Virus record (IMG/VR): IMGVR_UViG_3300046656_000662
Span: 1-47,190 of that record
Direction: 5' to 3' (one strand)
Length of the DNA stretch: 47,190 bases
Origin: a virus
Shown here: positions 29,448 through 38,311 of the stretch, piece after piece
How positions within the stretch are numbered: position 1 is the first letter of the stretch
Layout: each line of letters starts with the position of its first letter
Notes under the pieces: model-generated
What the model was told of the DNA's origin: nothing
The model's database searches: none
What the model saw: only the letters and a program-made list of their open reading frames with translations
Translations under genes and position numbers: made by a program

Positions 29448-30178
29448 CAGTCCCACCCTCCGTCGATGTAGTTGTAGGCGTGGTCCACGGGGTAGTTGGT
29501 GGTCCGCCACTCAACCCCAGCTTGGAACCTTGGGTCTTCAGTGGGCGGGTTGCGATCTGCGCTAATCGCGCCCTGAAGGGCGGAGGTCGATTGGGCCATG
29601 AGGATCTGCATCTGAGCCCCATCCAACCCCCCTCTCCACGTCGCCACCAGCAGCTGCGCTTTGAGAATCACTGCGCGCAACATCCACGGCATCACGTCGA
29701 GGGTGTCGGTGAGGGAGCTGGGGGTGGTGATTGGGCGGTAATAGGAGAAGGTCACGGTGTCCGCCGCGACTGGGGTGGGAATGATGGTCAGCTTTCCTGT
29801 CGGGATCGCACTCCACATCGAATACGCCACCGGGGTTCCCCCAGCTCTCTGGTCCCAAACCTGATTGTCGTAGTCCTGCTTCCGCACAAACTTCAGCGGC
29901 CGCGGGTTCCCTACCAACCGGAGGGAACTCTCCGCCTTGAATGGAGTCGGGAGGTTGTAGGTTGCCGTCCCAGCCACCAACGTGATGTCGGGGCCATTCA
30001 CAGTGTGGGACTCCCAGTTGTATTCATTCAACTCATCAATCGTGAGCTCCACCGCCTCTCCCGCTCCCACGGCATCGGGGGTCGATGCGCACCCCACAAC
30101 TCGCGCAACAATCCCCTTCACCCACCCAAGGGTGCGGGGGGAGTACAGGCCCCCGGTGGAAACGAGAGAGATCGGCAT
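29447..30178 (-). CDS. Tail tube/adaptor protein (tail tubular protein A type)
   Basis: 243 residues from ATG 30178, after GGAGGCGTA. The sequence has the features of podovirus adaptor proteins: a short beta start, a helix ELTIDELNEYNWES, a beta core (LVAGTATYNLP, LRLVGNPRPLKFV, TGKLTIIPTPVAADTVTFSYY) and a C-terminal helix pair with a Tyr/Trp tail. Such proteins connect the portal to the nozzle. The place directly before the tail genes agrees. The assignment is by layout. Confidence 0.7.
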   Translation of the reverse strand: MPISLVSTGGLYSPRTLGWVKGIVARVVGCASTPDAVGAGEAVELTIDELNEYNWESHTVNGPDITLVAGTATYNLPTPFKAESSLRLVGNPRPLKFVRKQDYDNQVWDQRAGGTPVAYSMWSAIPTGKLTIIPTPVAADTVTFSYYRPITTPSSLTDTLDVMPWMLRAVILKAQLLVATWRGGLDGAQMQILMAQSTSALQGAISADRNPPTEDPRFQAGVEWRTTNYPVDHAYNYIDGGWD

Positions 30179-30888
30179 TACGCCTCCAGCACCGCGAGGG
30201 CCTTGGTGATCGACTCGTCAACCACCACAACCTCTCGCATCTCAGGCAGCTCCGCGGTCTTCGCGAAGGTGGTTATCGGAGCCCCAGGGCCATCATGCTC
30301 CACCAACGCCCTGATGAACCTCAGATCACTCGGCATCTCAATCGAGAACCGATATGGAGTCGGGGCGGCGCGGAACCTCATGGTCCTAATCCCACTGGGC
30401 GGAGGGCTCGCCATCTTCCCCGGATCCCGGAGAAGCTCCCAAACCCGCTTTATCCCTTGACCCAGTGTGAACTTCGACATGACGGTGATTCTGCACCCCT
30501 CTGGTTTCTCACCCACCACAACATGGGCCGAGGACTCACGGTAGGTCTGTACGAGGCGGTCCACAACCGCTGGATCGATGAGCGGTTGATTCCCAGCCAC
30601 ATGTACGACGACACCAAACTCTCCCTCCTCGGCAGCGGATAGAATCCGATCCGCCACGGCTTCTTCAGGAACCGATCTATCCTCGAACCCCACAGCCCCA
30701 TATTGGCTCGCGGCTTCTGCGATGATGGCATCAGGCGTCGCCACCACTATCGTCTCCACCGACTTCACCGCCCCCAGGCGCTCGATCATCAGCGCTAGGA
30801 CCGTTGTGTCCCGATTCAGGGGCGCCAGCACCTTCCCCGGAAACGTCCTGCTGTTCATCCTGGCCGTGATCACGATTCCCGTCTTCAT
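30178..30888 (-). CDS. SpsF-like cytidylyltransferase
   Basis: 236 residues from ATG 30888, after GGAGGTGGCTG. The N-terminus IVITARMNSRTFPGKVLAPL is the nucleotide-binding signature of CMP-sugar synthetases of the KdsB/SpsF/NeuA type. It is followed by IVVATPD (57-63 region), the Arg/Val-rich DRSVPEEAVADRIL and VVHVAGNQPLIDPAVVDRLV (by position, residues 95-114), which hold sugar and metal contacts. The enzyme would activate an acidic sugar with CTP. It lies next to a glycosyltransferase within the virion operon, overlapping it by 158 bases. A role in glycosylating virion or host surface sugars is inferred. Confidence 0.85.
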   Translation of the reverse strand: MKTGIVITARMNSRTFPGKVLAPLNRDTTVLALMIERLGAVKSVETIVVATPDAIIAEAASQYGAVGFEDRSVPEEAVADRILSAAEEGEFGVVVHVAGNQPLIDPAVVDRLVQTYRESSAHVVVGEKPEGCRITVMSKFTLGQGIKRVWELLRDPGKMASPPPSGIRTMRFRAAPTPYRFSIEMPSDLRFIRALVEHDGPGAPITTFAKTAELPEMREVVVVDESITKALAVLEA

Positions 30889-32218
30889 CAGCCACCTCCG
30901 CGGGGAGCTTACCACTGAACTGCTTCTTTGTCGCCTCCCGGGTTTCCACCAACCACTGATAGTACAAGGGGGTTACCTTCATGGCGTCGCGGTTCTCATG
31001 GAGCCAAGCCTGGGCGTTCTGGGCGAGGCGGGTTCGAAGGTCCGGGTTCTCCACCAGCATCCCGAACTTCTCCACAAACTCCCTCGGGGAGGAGTAGAGC
31101 AGCCCAGTCTCCCCGTCGATGATCTCATCGGAGTAGGGCGGGACGCGGGCTGCGAGGGTGGGTTTGGGGATGGGGAGTGCGGCCGCCTCATACATCTTAA
31201 TCGCACTCTTCCCCTCGTTGAAGATGTTGTCGTTCAAGGGAGCCACCACGAAGTCGAAGTCCAGCACCCCCAGGATCATTTTGTAGGCGGAGTAATCCAC
31301 CCAGGGGATGTATTCGTAGTTGGACCTCGGGATGGTGTCGTGGACCGATTTGAACTCACTTCCCCAAATGGTCCAGAACACATTGGGATGGTTCTTCACC
31401 ACCGTACGCAGGGGCCCAGAGATAGAGTGCCAGTCTTCATAATGCGAGGCCCCTCCCTGCCACATCACCTTCACCTGCTTTGGATCCTTCCGCACCATGC
31501 GGTAGTTGCGGAAGATGTCGTAGTGGGGGAAGTAGATGCAGTTGGGATAAACGTAGGTGTTTGGGTACCCAATTTCATCTCGGTAGAAGTTCTCCAACTT
31601 CGGGGTCGTGAGGCTCACTCCACCCACCGACTTCAGCGCCTGGTCCATCAGAGCGATCCTGGCCCGGTTCGCCTCTACGCTGAATTCATTCCCGTTGTAA
31701 GTCTGCCCATCCTTCCAAACCGTCACCTTATGCTTCCCCACCATAATATCCACACTGTCCCCCGCAATCAGCGGGGTCCCATCACTCAACCTCGTTCCGT
31801 GGTAGAGGAAGGCGTTGTTGAGGGGGGAGACGTAGTGGTAGTTGTCGTCCAGGGACCAGATGATGGTTGGGGGGTAGGTGACCTCATTGTACGGTCCCGA
31901 CCGCCCAGGTTTCATCTTCCTCAGCCCCTTCACCCGCGCGAGGAGAGAAGGGTCTGGGTTGCCGTAGTAGAGATGGATGTCCTGCCGACACATTACTTCG
32001 ATGTAATGCTGGATCGAGTCCTCATCGTTCATGAACGAACGCTGCTCGACCTCGAGCTTCGCCAGCCCGAGCTCCTGCATCACAATGGCTGGGAGCTTGA
32101 TGCGGTAGTAGTAGTTCGCCCCGGTGCCGGAGAGGTAATTGATCGCGTAGAGCTTTAGCGGTCGCGGCGGCCGCTTGATGCCTGGGGCACGCAGTATTGG
32201 GGATTTGCCCGGAGCCAC
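30731..32218 (-). CDS. Glycosyltransferase, GT-B fold
   Basis: 495 residues from GTG 32218, after GAGGAGCTGCGGAA; the open frame goes back to 32383 but the upstream part is the end of the previous gene. N-terminal Rossmann-like features include LYAINYLSGTGANYYYRIKLP. The C-terminal domain shows the usual GT4-type layout: VSLTTPKLENF, PNCIYF, VMWQGGASHYEDW, FVVAPL, NEGKSAIKMYEAAALPIP and DGETGLLYSSPREF. The Glu-x7-Glu-like pair around KMYEAA is the nucleotide-sugar site. The last 52 residues are Gly/Asp/Glu-rich and overlap the SpsF-like gene. It is expected to transfer an activated sugar, perhaps one prepared with the neighbouring cytidylyltransferase. Confidence 0.85.
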   Translation of the reverse strand: MAPGKSPILRAPGIKRPPRPLKLYAINYLSGTGANYYYRIKLPAIVMQELGLAKLEVEQRSFMNDEDSIQHYIEVMCRQDIHLYYGNPDPSLLARVKGLRKMKPGRSGPYNEVTYPPTIIWSLDDNYHYVSPLNNAFLYHGTRLSDGTPLIAGDSVDIMVGKHKVTVWKDGQTYNGNEFSVEANRARIALMDQALKSVGGVSLTTPKLENFYRDEIGYPNTYVYPNCIYFPHYDIFRNYRMVRKDPKQVKVMWQGGASHYEDWHSISGPLRTVVKNHPNVFWTIWGSEFKSVHDTIPRSNYEYIPWVDYSAYKMILGVLDFDFVVAPLNDNIFNEGKSAIKMYEAAALPIPKPTLAARVPPYSDEIIDGETGLLYSSPREFVEKFGMLVENPDLRTRLAQNAQAWLHENRDAMKVTPLYYQWLVETREATKKQFSGKLPAEVADEDGNRDHGQDEQQDVSGEGAGAPESGHNGPSADDRAPGGGEVGGDDSGGDA

Positions 32219-32475
32219 TTCCGCAGCTCCTCGGGGTTCTGCATGATGTTGGGATGGATGTCGAGGAGCAGTGACCAAATTGACATCGGTACGGACGCCA
32301 TCCATCGGAACGACCCCTCTCCCAGAGTGCTTTGTGCCTTGGTGAAGGTTTCCTGATCCATGTAGTTCAGGCCCTTCCACCACTTCATCATCTTCAGATG
32401 CGCCTCGGCCTCGGGGGCCATGTTGCTCCCCGCGAGATCGAAGTGGATCTCTCCCATCTTTCGCCAGTCAAACAT
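32155..32475 (-). CDS. Hypothetical late protein
   Basis: 106 residues from ATG 32475, which overlaps the stop of the previous gene as TGATG. It is helical with many Met and Trp (HLKMMKWWKGLNYMDQE, VPMSIWSLLLDIHP, PEELRKWLRANPQY). A short structural or assembly role is possible, since it sits in the head-gene cluster. No family was recognised. The last 64 bases are shared out of frame with the start of the glycosyltransferase. Confidence 0.6.
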   Translation of the reverse strand: MFDWRKMGEIHFDLAGSNMAPEAEAHLKMMKWWKGLNYMDQETFTKAQSTLGEGSFRWMASVPMSIWSLLLDIHPNIMQNPEELRKWLRANPQYCVPQASSGRRDR

Positions 32476-32714
32476 CACTTTTTCCTGGCTTTGCGCTGCT
32501 GCCGCCGTGCGTCCTCCGTGACCAACTTAACCATTCCGAGCTGAACCTTTGCCGTATCCCGGACGATGGTGGGATCAGTTTTTGCCATGTTATGCATCTC
32601 GTTGAAGATGGCGCCCAACAGCGAAGATGGTTTGACTTTACTGACATCCACCTCCGCCTCAGGCTCAGGGAACTGAAGGTTCTTACTCCGAGGGTATCCC
32701 TTCGGCGTCTTCAT
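32475..32714 (-). CDS. Hypothetical late protein
   Basis: 79 residues from ATG 32714. The N-terminus is Pro/Lys-rich, followed by a helix (LGAIFNEMHNMAKTDPTIVRDTAK) and a basic Arg/Gln/Lys tail (EDARRQQRKARKK). Its four-base overlap with the previous gene fits the tight late operon. A small head or packaging accessory would be expected in this position, but no family was recognised. Confidence 0.6.
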   Translation of the reverse strand: MKTPKGYPRSKNLQFPEPEAEVDVSKVKPSSLLGAIFNEMHNMAKTDPTIVRDTAKVQLGMVKLVTEDARRQQRKARKK

Positions 32715-32947
32715 CCGATATTCCCATCATCCTGCGGCCACACCATCGGGTTCGCCGCAGCCACCGCTTCGTGGGTCATATCCAGCCCAAGGCCGTAGTC
32801 CCAGGGGCTCCCCACAAACGCCACCCCACCCAGGTCGGGGTTCGACGGCGGAACCACATCTTCATACTCCGCAACCCGCGTCGCCGCGATCCCCGCGTTC
32901 GTCATCGAGTCGCTTTGCTGTCCCCGCAGTCTCTTGTCCATGTTCAT
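32711..32947 (-). CDS. Hypothetical late protein
   Basis: 78 residues from ATG 32947, which overlaps the stop of the upstream gene (TGATG). It is rich in Gly/Pro/Asp with short hydrophobic stretches (LGGVAFVGSPWDYGLGLDM) and no clear helix pattern; probably an extended or flexible virion accessory. No family was recognised. Confidence 0.55.
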   Translation of the reverse strand: MNMDKRLRGQQSDSMTNAGIAATRVAEYEDVVPPSNPDLGGVAFVGSPWDYGLGLDMTHEAVAAANPMVWPQDDGNIG

Positions 32948-33732
32948 CAGCTCCAGCTCTTCAGCACATCAGCGGTGTCCACGTCACTCCGCGTCCCAAT
33001 CACATTCTGTTCCTTCGGGTGCGCCCGCGAAACCTCACGGTACTGGTTCGCCCAGACATTATAAGTGATCGTCCCAATAGCCGCGCCACCCGACGTTGGA
33101 ACAATCCTCAGCGCGACCCACACCTTCGATACTCCCCCAACCTGCAAAAGCCCACCAGTATGGCGCCCAGCTGAATCAATGTTCAGCGACGGATTCCCTA
33201 CCCACACCTGGAAATGAACCTCATCATTCACAGCATTCACTGTGCCGTCTGGCACAAAGAAGAAGCTCCCAATTCCCCCCGGCACCGCCGCGGGGAGCGT
33301 CGTGATCGCAGCCGACGCCTCCGTAACCCCACTCACCAACAACCCAGCCCCACCACTTGCTGCGGCGATAAGAGTATTCGTAGTGCCCCCCGCGTTCGCC
33401 AACCGCACCGCAGGCGGTGTAGACCCAAGTGACAGCGCGAGGGAATTAAGGTAACTCTGTGGCCCAGTCCCCCATGCCTGAACCGAAATCACTGAGGCTG
33501 AGATGGTGTTCGCGGTGCTCGCAGTGATGATTTTCGACGCACCACAAATCTGAAGGAAATCACAATCTGTGGTGTCGATAAATCCATGAATCGAGTTCGC
33601 AGGAGCATCCGCCCCACTCACCGAAATAGTCCCATCGTTCTTCAACCAATACAGCCCACCACTAACCATGGAGTACGCCGCCGCTGCCGCCGCAGTGATC
33701 GCAGTTTGCCGCACCAGATACATCGACGCCAT
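32947..33732 (-). CDS. Head-associated protein, possible decoration protein
   Basis: 261 residues from ATG 33732, 6 bases after GGAGG. It is Ala/Ser/Thr/Gly-rich and mostly beta-structured (SMVSGGLYWLKNDGTISV, GSFFFVPDGTVNAV, DEVHFQVWVG, VWVALRIVPTS). Small beta-rich proteins directly downstream of the capsid gene often decorate the head or join the connector. It is separated from the capsid gene by a hairpin at 33750-33767. The role is inferred from position and composition. Confidence 0.55.
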   Translation of the reverse strand: MASMYLVRQTAITAAAAAAYSMVSGGLYWLKNDGTISVSGADAPANSIHGFIDTTDCDFLQICGASKIITASTANTISASVISVQAWGTGPQSYLNSLALSLGSTPPAVRLANAGGTTNTLIAAASGGAGLLVSGVTEASAAITTLPAAVPGGIGSFFFVPDGTVNAVNDEVHFQVWVGNPSLNIDSAGRHTGGLLQVGGVSKVWVALRIVPTSGGAAIGTITYNVWANQYREVSRAHPKEQNVIGTRSDVDTADVLKSWS

Positions 33733-33749
33733 TTGATTCCTCCGGCGAA

Positions 33750-33767
33750 GGGGGCCCGAAGGCCCCC
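33750..33767 (-). promoter_or_regulatory. UUCG-loop hairpin after the capsid gene
   Basis: On the minus strand this reads GGGGGCC-TTCG-GGCCCCC: a perfect 7-bp GC stem with the very stable UUCG loop. It starts 6 bases after the capsid stop and is followed by the next gene's ribosome site. No T-run follows, so it may be a partial terminator or a 3' stabiliser that raises capsid mRNA relative to downstream genes. Confidence 0.65.
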
Positions 33768-33773
33768 ATCCCC

Positions 33774-34856
33774 TTACTGGTCGCGGTTGTTCACTGCCTT
33801 GATGACCCCGGAGCCCTTCTCCGCTAGGACCTCAAGCGTGCATTCACCCACCACAAACCCGCGCGTGTTGTCTCCACCCGGAGGCAGAGGAACATGGCGG
33901 ATCGGCCGTAGGAACGCGAGACGGTTACGGGTGCGCTCGAGGAAGAACATCCTCCCGCGCGTATCCGTCCCGCTCGAACCAGTGTTCGTTGCCTGTGGGA
34001 TCCACCTATCCAGCACGATCTGCACCGGGCCGAAGTCGGTTTCATAGATGTTGACCGCTCGAACGATCCGCCTCTCAGCAGCGTCAATCACGCGCCTGAG
34101 CTCCGGAGTCGCGTTCGTCCCAGTCACACCCATATTCCCACCATACTTCGAGATCTGCCTCTTCACCGAGGGGCTTACGAACACGGCATCTGGCGATCCG
34201 CCCTGCTCGTAAATCACCTGCATCATGGTGTTGAACTCATTCTCGAAGACGGGCCAGGCAGTGCTCGAGTCATTCGACGCCGAGTTGCCCAGCTTGGTTC
34301 CATGCATCCACGCCGAGTTGGTCGTGAGGAAATCCTCGAAAACCTTCATCAGTCTCGCAGCAGTCAGAGCCGCACCGGTGGCCGAACCACCGCTCGCCCT
34401 GAACACCGAAACCTCGAGGTATCTTGCGATTTCCTTACTGGCCTTCATGATCTGATACGCGTACTCATCCCGCACACCAATCGGGCTAACAGCCCTCTGG
34501 GTGTTGGACACCTTGATGTCCCTACGGAAGATCTGCGTCCAGTTCTGAACCCTAGTACGGTCACTCACGTTCTCAGCGTTGAAGTCCGCACCTTCGGGCC
34601 ATGCCGCACCCGGCACGCCACCCCCTGTCACAGCGCCGGTCGCGGTAGCACCAAGCGTATCCTGCATCCACTCGTGGACAACATGGTTACAGGTCGTCTT
34701 TGGCGCCATCGTGACCCACGGAGTGTCAAAGGGGTCGATGTTGATCACGAGATCGAGCACATCTTCCCGGTTTCCACCCTGATTCCCCGTACCGGTATAC
34801 CCGGCCGAGGCGGTGGGGCCGATCAGATAAGTCGAGCCCAGTGCACTAGTCGCCAC
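33774..34856 (-). CDS. Major capsid protein, DUF5309-like (HK97 fold expected)
   Basis: 360 residues from GTG 34856, after AGGAGACTCAG. The N-terminus is Gly/Thr-rich (STYLIGPTASAGYTGTGN), followed by DVLDLVINIDPFDTPWVTM and a Thr/Val beta region. The middle helix EYAYQIMKASKEIARYLEVSVFRA (about residues 130-153) and the C-terminal RTRNRLAFLRPIRHVPLPPGGD strand pattern match DUF5309/SU10-type coat proteins. It sits after the scaffold gene and before head accessory genes, the standard order. A scaffold is coded upstream, so there is no fused delta domain. Confidence 0.88.
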   Translation of the reverse strand: MATSALGSTYLIGPTASAGYTGTGNQGGNREDVLDLVINIDPFDTPWVTMAPKTTCNHVVHEWMQDTLGATATGAVTGGGVPGAAWPEGADFNAENVSDRTRVQNWTQIFRRDIKVSNTQRAVSPIGVRDEYAYQIMKASKEIARYLEVSVFRASGGSATGAALTAARLMKVFEDFLTTNSAWMHGTKLGNSASNDSSTAWPVFENEFNTMMQVIYEQGGSPDAVFVSPSVKRQISKYGGNMGVTGTNATPELRRVIDAAERRIVRAVNIYETDFGPVQIVLDRWIPQATNTGSSGTDTRGRMFFLERTRNRLAFLRPIRHVPLPPGGDNTRGFVVGECTLEVLAEKGSGVIKAVNNRDQ

Positions 34857-34891
34857 CTGAGTCTCCTAAGCCATCTGGCTTGAGTTAACCC

Positions 34892-35599
34892 TCACCAACC
34901 GAGCCCGCCGCCGAGTCCATCGAGGCTGGTGCCCTTGAACCGCTCCTGCAGGAACTGGGAGTAATCTCCCGTCGCCACAGCATTGTCCAACAGGGTCCGA
35001 TACCTCTCTTCACTCAGCGCCGCAGCTGCATCCCCAGGCCCCGACTGCCCAACCGGCATCCCAGCGTTCACGGTTTCAGCCGCGGACGCAGGGTTGGAAT
35101 TTCGCCGTGTGGCCCTCAAAGTCTGGTACCCCATCGCATAAGCCGCTTTGGGGTTGGTGGTGAGGAGTTCGTTATACGACTCCGATACGACAGCATCTTT
35201 GGAGACAGCGCGCTGGATCTGATTGAGATCGAAGTCCGGATACAATTCGGACATGTCTTGCTGAGCGCGCTGGGCCTGCGCGACAGGTTGAAGAGCCTGT
35301 TCCATAATTGAATGGATCCTCGTCTCAATTCTACGATCCAGGGCTTCCATCGGAACTCCCACGTTTTCCTCGAACTTCTCACTGAGCGGGTCGTTAGCGG
35401 GAGTCCGAGAAGCCAGCTCGTTTCTCAGCCGAGCCATCTCCTGATCCCGATCCCTATCCCGCTCTCGGAGACGTTGGAACTCCCTGGTTGAGTTCACGTA
35501 TCCCTGCTCCAGTTCCTCTGCCGTTCGGTATTTACCTGCGAAGAGCTTGTCGGGTTTGGACTCAGAGTTGGTCTGATCCGCCGATTTCTGCTCGTCCAT
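34892..35599 (-). CDS. Scaffolding protein
   Basis: 235 residues from ATG 35599, 6 bases after GAGAGG; the frame is open to 35710. It is highly charged and helical: EELEQGYVNSTREFQRLRERDRD is a long coiled-coil-like segment at residues 25-65, then Glu/Gln/Ala helices and a Gly-rich end (GLGGGLGW). Charged helical proteins between portal and capsid genes are the standard phage scaffold. No protease domain was seen. Confidence 0.78.
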   Translation of the reverse strand: MDEQKSADQTNSESKPDKLFAGKYRTAEELEQGYVNSTREFQRLRERDRDRDQEMARLRNELASRTPANDPLSEKFEENVGVPMEALDRRIETRIHSIMEQALQPVAQAQRAQQDMSELYPDFDLNQIQRAVSKDAVVSESYNELLTTNPKAAYAMGYQTLRATRRNSNPASAAETVNAGMPVGQSGPGDAAAALSEERYRTLLDNAVATGDYSQFLQERFKGTSLDGLGGGLGW

Positions 35600-35930
35600 T
35601 TTCATCCTCTCGTGGTGTAGCGGAAGCGCGCCTTGGTGCTCCCGGTGGAGCTTCGGGGTTGTCCCGCCGCTCCAACTCCATGGTGGCAGCATACTGCGCC
35701 AACCACCCATTTGGCAATGCCATCAACCAATTTATGGCACGAATCTTGCCCCTGATAAAATCATCTGGCGCCGCCTTGGTCGCCCCCTTCGCCACAATCC
35801 TCATCCCCTCAGGGATGGACAGCTGCTGAACCAGATCCCTCATCTCCTCCGCCATCTGCCCCTGGAGCCACGCCCAGAACCCACTATCAACCCCCCACGC
35901 TAGCTCCGCCGCCACCTGCTTGTCCTCCAC
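35562..35930 (-). CDS. Small protein between portal and scaffold
   Basis: 122 residues from GTG 35930, after GGAGGACTAG. Two helices (AEEMRDLVQQLSIPEG and RGKIRAINWLMALPNG) are followed by a Pro/Arg-rich tail. It overlaps the portal end by 44 bases and the scaffold start by 38. Genes at this place often code small helical assembly factors. No family was recognised. Confidence 0.65.
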   Translation of the reverse strand: MEDKQVAAELAWGVDSGFWAWLQGQMAEEMRDLVQQLSIPEGMRIVAKGATKAAPDDFIRGKIRAINWLMALPNGWLAQYAATMELERRDNPEAPPGAPRRASATPREDENGRAEIGGSDQL

Positions 35931-37809
35931 CTAGTCCTCCAATCATGGTCGCAATCATCTGGGGATCGATCCCCGTCTCCTCGCCCCCCTCGGGGCCGGA
36001 CTTCGGCTGGCCCGAACCACTAGGACCACCTCCGCCAGCCAAAACCATTTGAGCCTGCATCAGCGCCTGCCACTGAACCGCCTCGGACCTCAACAGCTGA
36101 TCCATATTCGGGATCTCATGGGCCTTGTAGAGCTGGCGGAAGAACGCCACCCAGTCGGTGATCGCGAGTCCCACCGGGTTCGACTGGACCTGTTGCTGCA
36201 GCATCCCCATCGACTGCTGCCTGGCCATGATCCCCATCTGCCTCGTCGCCCCAATCGCGGTGTAGTCGTAGTCCGGGATCAGATCATTCACCCCGAGGGT
36301 GAGGTCCTCAGGGGGGATGGGTTGGAGGGTGATGGGATCGATCAGCCCCGCAGCCCCAATCATCCGAATGGTCTGGGGCATAGAGAGGAACTTCCGGTCC
36401 AACTCAAGGAACCTCCGCGCCAGCGGCTCCAACCACTGCTTCTCCGCCAACCTACACCCAAGCAGAATCCGATTACTCACCGCCTCCTGCCGACCCCTGA
36501 ACTCGCTCGCAGTAACCCTGTCCCCCGCGCTGAACCCCTGGACCGTGTCCTCCGTAATCCCCGCGCCCTGCTGCATCCACTTACTCTGCTGCTCGAGCTC
36601 CAAATACGCGCCCTGGAGCCCCCGCAGATCCGGGCTTAGAACCCTAATCATCTCCTCAGTAGGAGGCCCATCGACCCCTATTGCCCCCAGCGGCCGCATA
36701 CGCAGCTGACGTGGGTCGAATCCCGAGCGCCTGTTGTACAGGAACATCGGGTCAATGGTGAGGTCGAGGGCATCCATTTTCTGATTCGCGATTCGATTAC
36801 TCGCGACCTGCAGCTTCGCGTTGATCTCCACCATTCCAGGCCCGTAGAAGTAATGCGGGTCCGGCATCGGGGTGTGGGCGCCAAAGGGAATAACCTCTCC
36901 CGGATACGGGTTCGCCACATCCCGCATCAGAAACTTCCGGTTCGCAACCGCCCAGCACCGGCTCAATTTCCCATCGGTTGAAAGGTTCCTCGGGACCTTC
37001 CCCCAAAACTCCAAGATCTCCACCGGCTTGGAGAACTTGTCCATCTCCTTCTTCGGGCTGGCCAACCCCATTACACGCCGCATCGCGAGATCCTGAATAA
37101 TCGCCGGGCTCGGCCCAGCCCCATCCCTCAACGCCTGGACCTGAGCTTTATCAAAAAACCCAGCTTCCCCCCTTACAATCACTTCCTCAATATCCAACCA
37201 ATACCGGTGAATCACCCCAGGCATATCGCGAATCCGTGAGAACCCTGGCGGCGGGAAGAAGTCCAGCAGATCCACAACCCCCCACTGCGGCCCCGAGAAC
37301 TTCGTCACCGGGGTTTGGATCAGCTCCTCCCCACCACCAATATCCACCCGGATCTCCGCAGTCCCCGTCCTCTCCTCCCACCACCACCGATACACCTGGG
37401 TCCCATACAGATCCGAGCCAATGAGAAAATCCACCGACTTCTCAAACGTCTCCGCGTCCTCGAGCTGAACCTGGAGCAGGGCCTCCTGCTTATGCGCCTT
37501 CGCCGCATCCTCTGGCCCACCCCCAACCACCGCGATATACGGTGTCCCCCCAAGCAGCGTACTCGCCTTCCTCGCCGCGTCTGACTGAACCATGGAAAAC
37601 AGCAGCGGGATGGTGATGTTATTGCGGAAGGGATGGAACCTACGCTGATAGGTCCCTCGGTAGAGGTCGTAGTATTGGCGGAACCGCTCGTGATCCTGGT
37701 GAATCGCGTCGGCGGAGCGCTCAAACTTCTCATTCACGAACGAGATCCGCTGGAGCCGAAACGCCTCAGCCCCCCGCTCCCGCTCTACCTCACCAAACCC
37801 ATCAACCAC
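35887..37809 (-). CDS. Portal protein
   Basis: 640 residues from GTG 37809. The N-terminus has the Tyr/Arg-rich YYDLYRGTYQRRFHPFRNN (about residues 46-64) and NITIPLLFSMVQSDAARK. The core shows the portal clip/wing style: FYGPGMVEINAKLQVASNRI and a long helix GAYLELEQQSKWMQQGAGITED (about residues 405-426) before QGFSAGDRVTASEFRGRQEAVSNR. The C-terminus is a Gly/Pro/Gln barrel-like tail. Size, position after the terminase and before the scaffold, and the motif order all support the portal. Confidence 0.88.
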   Translation of the reverse strand: MVDGFGEVERERGAEAFRLQRISFVNEKFERSADAIHQDHERFRQYYDLYRGTYQRRFHPFRNNITIPLLFSMVQSDAARKASTLLGGTPYIAVVGGGPEDAAKAHKQEALLQVQLEDAETFEKSVDFLIGSDLYGTQVYRWWWEERTGTAEIRVDIGGGEELIQTPVTKFSGPQWGVVDLLDFFPPPGFSRIRDMPGVIHRYWLDIEEVIVRGEAGFFDKAQVQALRDGAGPSPAIIQDLAMRRVMGLASPKKEMDKFSKPVEILEFWGKVPRNLSTDGKLSRCWAVANRKFLMRDVANPYPGEVIPFGAHTPMPDPHYFYGPGMVEINAKLQVASNRIANQKMDALDLTIDPMFLYNRRSGFDPRQLRMRPLGAIGVDGPPTEEMIRVLSPDLRGLQGAYLELEQQSKWMQQGAGITEDTVQGFSAGDRVTASEFRGRQEAVSNRILLGCRLAEKQWLEPLARRFLELDRKFLSMPQTIRMIGAAGLIDPITLQPIPPEDLTLGVNDLIPDYDYTAIGATRQMGIMARQQSMGMLQQQVQSNPVGLAITDWVAFFRQLYKAHEIPNMDQLLRSEAVQWQALMQAQMVLAGGGGPSGSGQPKSGPEGGEETGIDPQMIATMIGGLGGGQAGGGGASVGG

Positions 37810-38311
37810 CAGTGTCCACCTCTGGCTTCCTCATCTTCGCCACCGTCCAAATCACCCCAACGTCATCCGCGATAGTATCAGAAATGCTGAACTCATTCCC
37901 ATCCAACGCAAACTCCGGGTAATCCCCCCTATACGCCTTCCCCATATACCCCGAGATGAAGTACAAAAAGGTGTTCCGGTTCCAGTAGGTCACATGGGTC
38001 GGGTCCTGAAACGCCCCGGGGCCATCGGTGGACGGCACGATAATCTCCGCCACTCCCCCCGGCTTCAAAATCCGATGGATCTCCGCCAGCACCACCACGA
38101 TATTCCTCTGCCCCGCGGTGATCCCCAGCGGAAACAGATGCTCCAACCCATCCTGCACAAAAACCTCATCCACCGAATCATCGTTCCACGGCCAGGGAAC
38201 CTTATTCAAATCCACCACCCGATCCACTGTATCAGCGTCGGGGAACTTCTCCCGATCAATCCCCTCAAACCCCACGATCCTTTTCCGCCCACAACACAGA
38301 TTCAGCTTCAC
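37802..38311 (-). CDS. Class I SAM-dependent methyltransferase
   Basis: 169 residues from GTG 38311, coupled to the exonuclease stop (GTGA) and after AGGTGG. Motif I KLNLCCGRKR (residues 2-11) is the SAM-binding loop. The acidic end of the next strand is FEGIDR, then VDLNKVPWPWNDDSVDEV and VQDGLEHL, and EIHRILKPGG before the beta strand GVAEIIVPS. This is the Methyltransf_11-like order seen in small-molecule and sugar methylases. No DNA-methylase NPPY/DPPY motif is present, so the substrate is more likely a sugar or protein. Its position between exonuclease and portal is unusual. Confidence 0.82.
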   Translation of the reverse strand: MKLNLCCGRKRIVGFEGIDREKFPDADTVDRVVDLNKVPWPWNDDSVDEVFVQDGLEHLFPLGITAGQRNIVVVLAEIHRILKPGGVAEIIVPSTDGPGAFQDPTHVTYWNRNTFLYFISGYMGKAYRGDYPEFALDGNEFSISDTIADDVGVIWTVAKMRKPEVDTGG

